A stretch of 56,575 bases of DNA from positions 1-56,575 of the forward strand of contig JAEUKX010000068.1 of the NCBI GenBank assembly GCA_016794025.1, given 5' to 3'. A model generated the notes under the pieces. It had not been told where the DNA came from, did not search any database, and worked only from the letters and a program-made list of their open reading frames with translations. The DNA comes from Rhodospirillales bacterium. GTDB taxonomy: Bacteria; Pseudomonadota; Alphaproteobacteria; CACIAM-22H2. A program made the position numbers and the translations under genes. Below are positions 32,935-40,754 of this stretch, one piece after another (within the stretch, counting starts at the first letter, position 1; every line of letters begins with the position of its first letter).

Positions 32935-33582
32935 TCAGCCGGCAGGCCCGCGCAGCTTGTCGGCAATCCAGGTCGCGACGGTGCTGCGGTACTCGCCGAG
33001 GATCGATGCGAAGGCCGGATGCGCCTCGATTGCCTCGCGCCAGCGCCCGCTTCGCGCGCCCCAGACCGGCGGCCAGCCGAACAGCTCCGCGAAGGCATCG
33101 ATGATCGCGAATGTCGCGGGAAACGCGCAGTCGGCCAGCGAAAGCTGCGGGCCAGCCGCAAAGGGCCCTGCCGGATCGAGATGCCGCTCGACAAGGTCGA
33201 GCCGCTGCCGGACCGCCGCCGTCTCGGCCTCGTCCGGCTGCCTGACACCGACAAGCGCGAACAGCGCGCGCACGCGCGGCTCGAGATGCAGGTCGTGCAG
33301 GCGCCCGAGATAGCGGGCTCGCGCACGCGCACGGATGTCTTCCGGCAGCAGCCGCGGCTCGGGATACCGGTCTTCGAGATATTCAAGGATCGTGTCCGAT
33401 TCTGCGAGCGTGAAGTCGCCGTCGACGATCGCCGGGATCGTGCCGGCCGGGACGATCTGGCGGTAGGCCGCACTTCGATACCCGCCGGGCGGCACGCGCA
33501 GTTCCGCGACCTGCCCCTTGAGCGCAAGGCAGAACCGGACCTTCGCGCAGTAGCTCGAAAGCGGCACGGCATAGAGGATCAT
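32935..33582 (-). CDS. Glutathione S-transferase family protein
   Basis: A 215-residue GST. The N-terminal thioredoxin fold opens MILYAVPLSSYCAKVRFCLAL, with Ser/Cys at the usual catalytic position. GTIPAIVDGDFTLAESDTILEYLEDRYPE provides the cis-Pro and the glutathione gamma-glutamyl site. The helical C-terminal domain runs from about residue 85. ATG at 33582 follows GGAGGCC. Same strand as, and 53 bases upstream of, the GntR gene, but likely a separate unit because that gap carries the operon promoter. Divergent from the creatininase gene. Could detoxify an electrophile or act in aromatic ring or maleyl-acid metabolism. Confidence 0.9.
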   Translation of the reverse strand: MILYAVPLSSYCAKVRFCLALKGQVAELRVPPGGYRSAAYRQIVPAGTIPAIVDGDFTLAESDTILEYLEDRYPEPRLLPEDIRARARARYLGRLHDLHLEPRVRALFALVGVRQPDEAETAAVRQRLDLVERHLDPAGPFAAGPQLSLADCAFPATFAIIDAFAELFGWPPVWGARSGRWREAIEAHPAFASILGEYRSTVATWIADKLRGPAG

Positions 33583-33652
33583 CTGGCCTCCTTCACCGGG
33601 GACGGGCTGGCGGCGTATGCTCGTCGCGACAACCGGGAGCGGAGATCGCGCG

Positions 33653-34426
33653 ATGCGCATGGAACTGCAGACATGGCCGAAGGTCGAGGCCTATCTCGCA
33701 CGCTCGAAGGGCATCCTCGTCCCCATCGGCGCCACCGAGCAGCATGGTCCGGACGGCCTGATCGGTACCGATCATCTCTGTCCGCAGGCCATCGCCCGCC
33801 GTCTCGGGGAGCGCGACGGAATTCTCGTCGCGCCGACGATCCAGGTCGGCATGTCGCAGTTCCATCTCGACTTTCCCGGATCGCTTGCGTTGCGGCCGTC
33901 CACGCTGATGGCGCTGGTGGTCGACTATGTTGCATCGTTCGCACGCACCGGCTTCGAACGCATCTATTTCGTCAATGGGCACGGCGGCAATGTCGCGCCC
34001 GTCCGCGCGGCGTTCCAGGAATACTATGCCGGCCTGTCGCTCGCGGGCAGCGACGGCGACGTGCGCGTGCGCTGCAAGCTCAAGAGCTGGTGGGAACTTC
34101 CGCAGGTCGACGCGCGCCGGCGCGCGCTCTATGCCTCTGCCGAAGGGTTCCACGCCACGCCCTCCGAGATCGCCATCACGATGGCGGCGGAGCCCGGCGC
34201 CATCGCGGAGTTCACGCGCGAACCGCCGCCCTCGCGCGGCACCAATGACCCGCTCGAGCACGCGGGCGACAACTATTTCGAGGCGGCGGACTTCCGCCGC
34301 CGCTTCCCCGACGGCCGGGTGATCTCCGATTCCGCGCGCGCGACGCGGGCGGCGGGCGAGGAGCTTGTCGCCCTTGCCGTCGACGACCTTGCAGCCGACT
34401 ACGGGCGCTTCCTCGCCTTCGCCTGA
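33653..34426 (+). CDS. Creatininase-family amidohydrolase
   Basis: A 257-residue metal-dependent amidohydrolase. Metal ligands of the creatininase fold are seen in GATEQHGPDGLIGTDH (Glu29, His31, Asp40), NGHGGNVAP and the later Glu in SAEGFHATPSE. Enzymes of this family open cyclic amides such as creatinine or cleave formamides and peptidyl precursors. ATG at 33653 has GGGAGCGGAG upstream; an ATG two codons on is also possible. Divergent from the GST gene and converging with the amino-acid-type binding protein. Substrate unknown. Confidence 0.9.
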   Translation: MRMELQTWPKVEAYLARSKGILVPIGATEQHGPDGLIGTDHLCPQAIARRLGERDGILVAPTIQVGMSQFHLDFPGSLALRPSTLMALVVDYVASFARTGFERIYFVNGHGGNVAPVRAAFQEYYAGLSLAGSDGDVRVRCKLKSWWELPQVDARRRALYASAEGFHATPSEIAITMAAEPGAIAEFTREPPPSRGTNDPLEHAGDNYFEAADFRRRFPDGRVISDSARATRAAGEELVALAVDDLAADYGRFLAFA

Positions 34427-34434
34427 CGCGCGCC

Positions 34435-35247
34435 TCACTTGCGGTAGAGCGTCAGCTTCCAGCGGTCTTCCAACTCGGCGAAGAACCCGGAAGTCTGGTG
34501 CAGCAGGACCCAGTTGTTCATGAAGTTCAGGAAGATCGGGTCGTCGATCGGGGTCATGAAGCAGAGCGGGATTGTGTTGCGCGCCTGATCGGCCAGGATC
34601 ATCTGAAGCTGCGGGTATTCCTTCTGCAGGAACGATCCCTCGACGAGGCTCGTGATCGTCACATTGACGCGCCCGGCAAGCAGCTCCTGGAAGTCGCGCA
34701 CCGGCGACTCCACCCGGCGTACGGTCGCCTTCGGAAGCGCCGAGGCGACGAACTGCTCGAATGTCGTGCCGAGATTGAAACCGACCGTCACGCTCGGCTG
34801 GTTGAGCGAATCCCAGTTCGCGTACTTCGCGGCCTCTTCCCGCCGCACGAGCGGAGCAAACGCGTTGACGCCCCAGGGGTTGGTGAAGGCCGCGGCCTTC
34901 ATGCGCGCGACCGACACCGAAGTTCCCGTCGCGACGATGTCGTACTGGTTTGCGGTCAAGCCGTTGATGAGCGTCGGCCATGTCGTGGGGACCCATTCGA
35001 GCTTCACGCCAAGCTCGGTCGAGAGCTTCTTCATGCAGTCGACCTGATGGCCGGCCAGCTCGCGCGTCGCCGGATCGCGGAAGCTCATCGGATTGAAGTC
35101 GCCCGTGGCGCCCGCGCGCAGCACGCCGTTCTGCAGGATCGTCTGCAGGCGCGAACGCGCCGCGACCTGCGCGTGGGCTTGGCCCATCGCAAGTTGAGCG
35201 AGTGCGGGGGCACCGAGCCCCGCTGCGATCAGTGTCCGGCGATCCAT
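34435..35247 (-). CDS. Polar amino-acid-type ABC transporter substrate-binding protein
   Basis: A 270-residue SBP_bac_3 receptor. Residues 1-33 form a signal peptide, with MDRRTLIAAGLGAPALAQLA giving a weak twin-arginine pattern and AHAQ before cleavage. The ligand-site segment GVLRAGATGDFNPMSFRD, then HQVDCMKKLSTELGVKLEWV, is classic for glutamine/histidine-type receptors. AAGGAGAAG precedes ATG 35247. Divergent from RidA and the cognate-type permease. No ATPase of the polar amino-acid family is nearby. Confidence 0.92.
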   Translation of the reverse strand: MDRRTLIAAGLGAPALAQLAMGQAHAQVAARSRLQTILQNGVLRAGATGDFNPMSFRDPATRELAGHQVDCMKKLSTELGVKLEWVPTTWPTLINGLTANQYDIVATGTSVSVARMKAAAFTNPWGVNAFAPLVRREEAAKYANWDSLNQPSVTVGFNLGTTFEQFVASALPKATVRRVESPVRDFQELLAGRVNVTITSLVEGSFLQKEYPQLQMILADQARNTIPLCFMTPIDDPIFLNFMNNWVLLHQTSGFFAELEDRWKLTLYRK

Positions 35248-35349
35248 GGGACTTCTCCTTCTTGGAATTGGATCAATAGTCTTGACTTTGAAGGTTGCCG
35301 GGTCAAGCGTGGGCTGCCGTCGGGCGCGCGCGCGCACGGGGCGGAACTC
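35248..35349. promoter_or_regulatory. Divergent promoter region with CTTGAC/GTCAAG repeat
   Basis: CTTGAC (35281-35286) and GTCAAG (35302-35307) form a six-base inverted repeat 15 bases apart. Each arm includes a TTGAC that could be a -35 box, one per direction. Matching -10 boxes are poor, so this could instead be a regulator site. Confidence 0.35.
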
Positions 35350-35763
35350 ATGCCTTCAATCGGATCGATAATGGCCGAACGGCGCAACCTGACGACGAAC
35401 CGCCCATGGGAAGTGCAGTGCGGGTACTCGCGTGCCGTCCGCATAGGCAATCTGATCGAGACGAGCCTCTGCTCGCCGGCCGACGACAGCGGAACGATCC
35501 GGTTTCCGGGCGACGTCTACCGACAGACGCAGGTCTGCCTCGAGATCATCGGCGATTTCATCCGCGAACTGGGCATGGACTATGCGGACGTCATAAAGAC
35601 ACGCATCTATCTAGCCGACCCGCCGAAATGGGTGGAAGCCGGCAAGGCACATGCCGAAATTTTCGGCAGCATCCGGCCGGCCCTCGGGTTCGTCTATATG
35701 AGCGGATTCTTCCATCCGGATATCGCCGTCGAAGTCGAATGCACCGCCTATCGACCCGGCTAG
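35350..35763 (+). CDS. RidA-family enamine/imine deaminase
   Basis: A 137-residue YjgF/YER057c/UK114 protein. The family's VQCGYSRAVRIGNLIETSLC, GDVYRQTQVCLEIIGDFI and VIKTRIYL are present, and the C-terminal VEVECTAYRP matches the conserved end. The substrate-salt-bridge Arg is expected in KTRIYL, and Glu in the C-terminal motif. ATG 35350 is chosen for a nearby GGCGGA; ATG 35371 would remove seven residues. RidA enzymes hydrolyse reactive enamines, often next to amino-acid catabolism. Overlaps the permease gene by 25 bases, so the two are transcribed together. Confidence 0.9.
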   Translation: MPSIGSIMAERRNLTTNRPWEVQCGYSRAVRIGNLIETSLCSPADDSGTIRFPGDVYRQTQVCLEIIGDFIRELGMDYADVIKTRIYLADPPKWVEAGKAHAEIFGSIRPALGFVYMSGFFHPDIAVEVECTAYRPG

Positions 35764-36608
35764 CGATTTTCGCGGCATTCGCGGCGCTGGCCGGCTGTGC
35801 CGGCGGTACGGGCGGCGGCTTCACCTGGGGCTGGCACGTCGTGCTGCCGACGACGCCGCAGGGCCGCACGAATCTCGGCTTCCTGGTCGAGGGCTTCCAG
35901 CAGACCGTGCTGCTCTCGCTCGCGACGCTCGCCGTCTCGATGGTCCTCGGGCTCGTCGTCGCCCTGCTCGGCATGTCGGACTGGGCGCCGTTCCGGACGA
36001 TCGGTCGGGCGATCGAGCCCGGTACCGGCCGCCGCGTGACGGCGCCGGGCTGGCGGGGTCGGCTTTCGCGCTGGCGGCCGCTTGCGTGGATCAACCGCGG
36101 CTATGTCGAGATGTTCCGCTCGATCCCGATCCTCGTCATGCTGCTGTGGGTCTTCTACGGCGTGCCGACGCTGACGGGCCTGCAACTGACCGTCTTCTCG
36201 GCGAGCCTGCTCGCGATCGCGCTGTGCGACAGCGCGTTCGAGGCCGAGATCTTCCGCGCCGGCATCCAGTCGATCGAGCGCGGCCAGCGCGAGGCGGCGA
36301 AGTCGCTGGGTCTCCAGCCGTGGCAGGAGATGCGCCTTGTCGTGCTGCCGCAGGCCATCCGGCGGATCCTGCCGCCGCTGGCCAACCAGTTCATCTACAT
36401 CGTCAAGATGTCCTCGCTCGCCTCGGTCATCGGGCTGGGCGAACTGACGCGCAAGGCGAACGAACTGAACGTCACGGTCTTCCGGCCGCTCGAGATCTAC
36501 ACGTTCCTCGTGCTCGAATATCTCGTCCTGATCCTGGCGATCTCGGCCTTCGTGCGCTGGCTGGAACGGCGCCTCGGCGCCGACCAGAGCCACGGCCGCG
36601 AGCGCTGA
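35739..36608 (+). CDS. Polar amino-acid-type ABC transporter permease with lipoprotein-like N-terminus
   Basis: A 289-residue permease of the HisM/GlnP family. Core features are FLVEGFQQTVLLSLATLAVS, VEMFRSIPILVMLLWVFYG and the coupling loop QREAAKSLGLQPWQEMRLVVLPQA. Residues 1-20 look like a lipoprotein signal, ending LAGC at a possible lipobox, followed by a Gly-rich linker. I recall similar starts in some related permeases, so it may be an ordinary variant. ATG 35739 lies inside RidA in another frame. No ATPase is present, so it may borrow one from elsewhere. Confidence 0.88.
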   Translation: MHRLSTRLAIFAAFAALAGCAGGTGGGFTWGWHVVLPTTPQGRTNLGFLVEGFQQTVLLSLATLAVSMVLGLVVALLGMSDWAPFRTIGRAIEPGTGRRVTAPGWRGRLSRWRPLAWINRGYVEMFRSIPILVMLLWVFYGVPTLTGLQLTVFSASLLAIALCDSAFEAEIFRAGIQSIERGQREAAKSLGLQPWQEMRLVVLPQAIRRILPPLANQFIYIVKMSSLASVIGLGELTRKANELNVTVFRPLEIYTFLVLEYLVLILAISAFVRWLERRLGADQSHGRER

Positions 36609-36627
36609 AGCGCCTGCAACACCGCAT

Positions 36628-36963
36628 TCACGACTTCAGGTGGATCGTCACCAGCACGACGGATCGGGCACCTGACCCGAAATCGGCCGCCACGCGCAGC
36701 CAGTTGCCGAAGTGCCCCACGCGCAACGCCACGACGGCATCCTTGGCCGCCGGCATCGGCGCCGATGTCCCTTCCGGCACCCAATGCATGCCGTCCGGCG
36801 AGATCTCGACACGGCAGGAGGGCTGAACGCCCTCCGGTTCCTTCAGCGCGCGCACGAAAATGACGGCTTCGCGCGCCCACCCGGCCTCGTAGGGCTCGCT
36901 CGCCGCGTGACCCGACCACGCCTCGTTGCGGGCGACGACGGCGGTGATGTTCTCGGGCAGCAT
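36628..36963 (-). CDS. Uncharacterised 111-residue protein
   Basis: Not recognised. The 111-residue sequence has no signal peptide and no membrane helix. It is rich in beta-prone stretches (AVIFVRALKE, SCRVEISPDGMHWVPEG, HFGNWLRVAADFG, VVLVTIHL). The S-P-D-G-x-x-W phrase is common in beta-sandwich carbohydrate- or adhesion-type domains. Start ATG 36963 shares one base with the stop of the upstream unknown gene (TGATG), and codon use matches the neighbours, so it is coding. It is the third gene after an enolase-superfamily dehydratase; a sugar-acid-related accessory role is possible but unproven. Confidence 0.75.
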   Translation of the reverse strand: MLPENITAVVARNEAWSGHAASEPYEAGWAREAVIFVRALKEPEGVQPSCRVEISPDGMHWVPEGTSAPMPAAKDAVVALRVGHFGNWLRVAADFGSGARSVVLVTIHLKS

Positions 36964-37868
36964 CAGAAGTCCCCCGAAATGCAGACGGAGTCGACATAGA
37001 GGAACGCCCGCTTGTCGACGTCGGTTTCGGCAAACATGCAGAAATTGAGCATGCACCAGAGGTTCTTCATGGCCGGGATCCGGATCGAATCGAACCCCGA
37101 CATGTCGAAGACGCGGTCGTTGCACTGGAATCCCGTCGCGCGCATCGAGGCGAGATCGAAATCGAAGCGCAGATAGGTCCAGTTCACCTTCGTCGGAATC
37201 TCGTTGTAGCAGAGGCGTTGCCCGCCGCCCGGCAGGTCGCGCCAGCCCTGCGGCGCCAGGTGATAGTGCGTGAATGTCTTGTTCGTGTTTCCAAGCACCC
37301 TGAACGGCGTCGTTTCGGTCTTGAACTGCCATTTCTGGACATGCGCGCCGTTCTCGGCGTTGAGGAAGCGCAGGTGCGGCATCACACGGTCGCTGTCGCC
37401 GTCGCGGTCGCCGCCTTGCAGGTCGAACAGGAAGCCAACCGCGCGGACGTCGGTCTCGCCGAGCTTCAGCGCGCTCGCTTCGGGCTTGAACGTGAAATAG
37501 GTCTCGAAGCGGATCGGGCCACGCTTGCGGAATGTGTGGCGCTTGATCGCGACGTTCTGCGCGCCCGCGCGGGGGCGCGTCGCGATCTTGAGCGCGTACG
37601 AGGAATCCATGCCGCCATGCGAACCCGCATCCCAGTGGCCGAGCGTGGACAGCATCGCGCTGGTGTGCTGCGCATAGCCGGGCAGCATCGTGTCGAGATC
37701 GTCCTCGTAGTTGCCGACGAGTTGCGTCCAGCCGCAATAGCCGCGCGAGAAATCGTCGTGCGAGATGATCCGCGGCAGCGGATCGAACCGGCTCAGCGCC
37801 GGGTCGGCCCGCAGAATCGCGCGGCGAACCGCTTCGGCCATCGCGCCTGTCGTATCGTCCGGTTTCAC
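36963..37868 (-). CDS. Uncharacterised 301-residue protein linked to enolase-superfamily gene
   Basis: No family recognised with confidence. The protein has no signal peptide or membrane helix. It has many aromatic and His residues and alternating beta-type segments (HWDAGSHGGMDSSYALKI, RFETYFTFKPEAS, VGFLFDLQGGD, RVMPHLRFLNAENG, WTYLRFDFDLAS). These give the look of a concanavalin-like or other beta-sandwich fold that could bind sugar. GTG 37868 is preceded by GAGGGGAGGGG at good distance, 13 bases after the enolase-type gene; ATG 37841 is an alternative. Operon position suggests a role in the same sugar-acid pathway. Cytoplasmic location makes a simple cell-surface lectin unlikely. Confidence 0.8.
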   Translation of the reverse strand: MKPDDTTGAMAEAVRRAILRADPALSRFDPLPRIISHDDFSRGYCGWTQLVGNYEDDLDTMLPGYAQHTSAMLSTLGHWDAGSHGGMDSSYALKIATRPRAGAQNVAIKRHTFRKRGPIRFETYFTFKPEASALKLGETDVRAVGFLFDLQGGDRDGDSDRVMPHLRFLNAENGAHVQKWQFKTETTPFRVLGNTNKTFTHYHLAPQGWRDLPGGGQRLCYNEIPTKVNWTYLRFDFDLASMRATGFQCNDRVFDMSGFDSIRIPAMKNLWCMLNFCMFAETDVDKRAFLYVDSVCISGDF

Positions 37869-37881
37869 GCAGCCCCTCCCC

Positions 37882-39024
37882 TCATCCGACCCGCAGCTTG
37901 CGCACGGCGTCCCAGTCGACCTCGATGCCGAGGCCGGGACCCGTGGGCACCGGAAGCATGCCGTTCTTCTGCCGATCGATGCCCGGTGCGGCACCCGTGA
38001 TCCAGGTCTTGAACGGGCTCGCGTCGCTCTCGCATTCCATCGCCTTCACGTTCGGCATCGCGGCGGCCAGATGGACGCTCGCCGTCTCGCAGATGATCCC
38101 GGACATGCCGATATGCGGCGCGTATTTCACGTCGTGCGCGGCCGCGAATTCCGCCATCCGCCGGGTCTCGGTGATGCCGCCGGAACGCGCGACATCCGGC
38201 TGGAGATAGGAGAGCGTGCGGTTCGCCACGAGGCGCATGGCCTGATCGAGCGTGTAGTTGCTCTCGCCGGCCGCCAATGGCGTATCGCACCGGCGGTGGA
38301 GTTCGGCATAGCCGTCCTCGTCCTCCGGCCGGAGCGGTTCCTCGAACCAGAAATAGCGGTTTGCCGTCAGCGCGCGGCCGACCTCGACCGCCTCCTCGAG
38401 CGAATAGGCCCAGTTCGCGTCCACGCACAGCTCTATGTCGTCGCCCGCGCGCTTGCGCAGGCGCTCGATGCGCCGGCAGGCGTCCTTGACCGGGTTTGCC
38501 ATCTTCACCTTGATGCGCGGGAACCCGGCCGCGATGTAGCGGTCGAGTTCGGCCTCCATCGCGGCATCCTCGCCCCAGTTGACCGAGGCGGCGTAGACCG
38601 GCACCTCGCTGCGCCCCATGCCGCCCAGCAGGCGGTAGACCGGCAGTTTCGCGACCTTGCCGAGGATGTCCCACAGCGCGATATCGACGCCGGAAATGGC
38701 CTCGAACAGCATGCCGCCGGATCGGCCCGATAGCGCGCGGCGCATGCCCTGCCAGAGCGCCGTGATGTCCGTCGGATTGCGGCCGACCAGCCGCGGCTTC
38801 AGCGAAGTCTCGATCAGTTCCGCATAAGCCTTCGGCGAGAAGCGCGCGAGCGCCTCGCCCACGCCGGTGATGCCGGCATCCGTTCGCACCTCGACAAGAC
38901 AGATCGAGACGTCGGTGTACTTGCCCCAGGAGGTGACGGTCGGCCGCGGCAGGGTCTGCGACAGGGGATGCGCGATGACGTCGGTGATGCGGATGTCCGC
39001 GCCGCTGGCTGCACTCGCGTCCAA
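37882..39024 (-). CDS. Enolase-superfamily enzyme, mandelate racemase subgroup (sugar-acid dehydratase/racemase)
   Basis: A 380-residue enzyme abstracting the alpha proton of a carboxylate, most likely a sugar-acid dehydratase. All mandelate-racemase residues are present with the same spacing: Lys172-x-Lys174, metal ligands Asp202, Glu228 and Glu254, and the Asp277/His304 dyad (27 apart as in the reference enzyme). N-terminal capping domain is about 10-135. No ATG fits. TTG 39024 with GGAGG six bases upstream is the best start. It reads away from a GntR-SDR-transporter operon across a dyad-containing region. Heads a three-gene unit with two unknown proteins. Substrate not predictable from these residues alone. 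Confidence 0.92.
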   Translation of the reverse strand: MDASAASGADIRITDVIAHPLSQTLPRPTVTSWGKYTDVSICLVEVRTDAGITGVGEALARFSPKAYAELIETSLKPRLVGRNPTDITALWQGMRRALSGRSGGMLFEAISGVDIALWDILGKVAKLPVYRLLGGMGRSEVPVYAASVNWGEDAAMEAELDRYIAAGFPRIKVKMANPVKDACRRIERLRKRAGDDIELCVDANWAYSLEEAVEVGRALTANRYFWFEEPLRPEDEDGYAELHRRCDTPLAAGESNYTLDQAMRLVANRTLSYLQPDVARSGGITETRRMAEFAAAHDVKYAPHIGMSGIICETASVHLAAAMPNVKAMECESDASPFKTWITGAAPGIDRQKNGMLPVPTGPGLGIEVDWDAVRKLRVG

Positions 39025-39081
39025 GTTGCCCTCCTGCCGTTCCGTGCGGTGGGTAGGACTAGCCGGCGGCAGGGCATCTTG

Positions 39082-39102
39082 GCAACTACTAAACTTAGTT
39101 GC
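39082..39102. promoter_or_regulatory. 21-base inverted repeat in divergent region (candidate GntR operator)
   Basis: Perfect seven-base arms GCAACTA (39082-39088) and TAGTTGC (39096-39102) with a seven-base centre. A second, shifted dyad ACTAA-AC-TTAGT (39088-39099) overlaps it. It sits between the enolase-type gene and the GntR gene, 57 bases before the latter's ATG. Well placed to control both directions. Confidence 0.55.
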
Positions 39103-39158
39103 TATGTTATTTCCGGACATGGTAGGGAATCTGCCGCTCGCCAACCGACGGAGGACGG

Positions 39159-39926
39159 ATGTCCGCGCAGCCGAGCCGGAAGCCATTCTTTGCCGCGCAG
39201 CCGGTCGCAAGCCCCGCCCGGCTTGCCGACACGGTGTCCGACGCGATCGCCGCGGCACTCTTCGACGGCCGCATCGCGCCCGGCGAGCCGCTGCCCTCCG
39301 AAGGCGAAATCGCGAAGGAGTTCGGCGTCTCGAAGCCCATCGCCCGCGAGGCGCTGCGCCAGCTCACATCGGTCGGGCTCGTCTTCACGCAGCAGGGCAA
39401 GGTCGCGCGCGCAAAAGCACTGAACGGCGAGACGCTGGAGCGCATCTACGGCTATGCCGTGCGCTCGAGCCTGACGCGCCTGCGCGAGGCCAACGAGATG
39501 CGCCGCGCGATCGAATCGGGCGTCGCACGCCTCGCCGCCCAGCGCCGCGAGAAAGCCGGTCTTGCGGCCATGAAGCTGGCACTCGACGAGATGCGCGCGG
39601 CACTCGGCGATCCTGCGGCCTTCACCGAGGCCGACATCCTCTTCCATCTCGGCCTTGCCATGACGACGGGCAATTCGATGATCCGCGTGCAGATGGAGGG
39701 CATGCGCTCGGTCCAGCGCGAGGTCTCCGACCTGTTCGCGCGGCGCGCGAACCGGTCCACGGCCGACTGGCAGGCGACGGTCGACCGCCACAAGGCGCTT
39801 TACGAGGCCATCCTCGCCGGCGACGGCGCGCTCGCGGAACGCTGCATCTCCCGCCACTACGCGGCCGCCGACATCGCGTCGCTCGAGGTTGCCGGGAAAG
39901 CCAAGCAGGGGACGTCGCGCAAATGA
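39159..39926 (+). CDS. GntR-family transcriptional regulator (FadR/FCD type)
   Basis: A 255-residue regulator. Winged HTH (about 22-90) with PLPSEGEIAKEFGVSKPIAREAL; FCD effector domain with ADILFHLGLAMTTGN, VDRHKALYEAI and CISRHYAAA supplying the conserved Asp/His residues. GGAGGAC precedes ATG 39159. First gene of a plus-strand operon (GntR, SDR, binding protein, two permeases) and divergent from the enolase-type dehydratase. It probably senses the sugar acid handled by these genes and acts at the 39082-39102 repeat. Overlaps the SDR start by four bases. Confidence 0.93.
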   Translation: MSAQPSRKPFFAAQPVASPARLADTVSDAIAAALFDGRIAPGEPLPSEGEIAKEFGVSKPIAREALRQLTSVGLVFTQQGKVARAKALNGETLERIYGYAVRSSLTRLREANEMRRAIESGVARLAAQRREKAGLAAMKLALDEMRAALGDPAAFTEADILFHLGLAMTTGNSMIRVQMEGMRSVQREVSDLFARRANRSTADWQATVDRHKALYEAILAGDGALAERCISRHYAAADIASLEVAGKAKQGTSRK

Positions 39927-40702
39927 GCGGCCCCCGCTTCAGTCTCGCCGGGCGGCGGGCACTCGTGACGGGTGCGGGTTCCGGCATCGGCCGCGCGATT
40001 GCCGCGGGCCTTTCCGAGGCGGGTGCCGAGCTCGTGCTCCATCACTTTGCCGATCCCGCGGGTACCGCGGACCAGGCCGGCGGCGCACGCATGCTCCATG
40101 CCGATTTCCGTGTCCCCGGTGCCGCCGAAAAGCTCGCGGCGGACGCGCTCTCGGACGGCCGCCCGATCGACATTCTCGTGGCGAATGCCGCCATCGAACG
40201 GCGCTGCCCGTGGACGGAGATCTCGCACGCACATCTTGCCGATCATGTCGCGGCGAACCTCATGTCGTTCCTGTCGCTCGCACAGCACCTAGTCCCGCCG
40301 ATGGCCGAGCGCGGCTGGGGCCGGGTCGTGGCGGTGGGCAGCGTCATGGCGCTCCGGCCGCGTGCCGAAGCGCTCGCCTACGCGGCCATGAAGGCGGCCC
40401 AGCTCACCGCGCTGCGTGCCGTCGCGCGCGACGTCGCCGCGCGCGGCGTGACGATGAACGTCGTTTCGCCGGGTGCCATCGAGGTCGAGAAGAACGCGGC
40501 GCGCTACGCCGACCCGGACTTCCGGCAGGCCGTCGTCGCCAAGATCCCCGCCGCCCGTCAGGGCCGGCCCGACGACATTGCCGGGGCGGTCGCGTTCCTG
40601 TGCGCCGATGCCGCCGCCTACATCACCGGCGCCGACATCCCCGTGGATGGCGGCTGGACGATCGGCGATGCCCCGGGCCGGCTTCCCGGCAATGCCGCCT
40701 GA
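39923..40702 (+). CDS. SDR-family oxidoreductase
   Basis: A 259-residue classical SDR. TGAGSGIG at 16-23, catalytic Ser140, Tyr153, Lys157, and the C-terminal ITGADIPVDGGW. The usual NNAG is replaced by VANAAI at about 86-91. The position after strand 2 is HHF rather than an acidic residue, so NADP preference is possible, unlike the SDRs at 17643 and 18456. ATG 39923 overlaps the GntR stop (ATGA). Likely oxidises or reduces the transported sugar acid or its 2-keto-3-deoxy product. Confidence 0.92.
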   Translation: MSGPRFSLAGRRALVTGAGSGIGRAIAAGLSEAGAELVLHHFADPAGTADQAGGARMLHADFRVPGAAEKLAADALSDGRPIDILVANAAIERRCPWTEISHAHLADHVAANLMSFLSLAQHLVPPMAERGWGRVVAVGSVMALRPRAEALAYAAMKAAQLTALRAVARDVAARGVTMNVVSPGAIEVEKNAARYADPDFRQAVVAKIPAARQGRPDDIAGAVAFLCADAAAYITGADIPVDGGWTIGDAPGRLPGNAA

Positions 40703-40754
40703 CGCAACCCGCAACCGAACAAGATCCCGCAAAAGAACAACTGGGAGGAACCCG

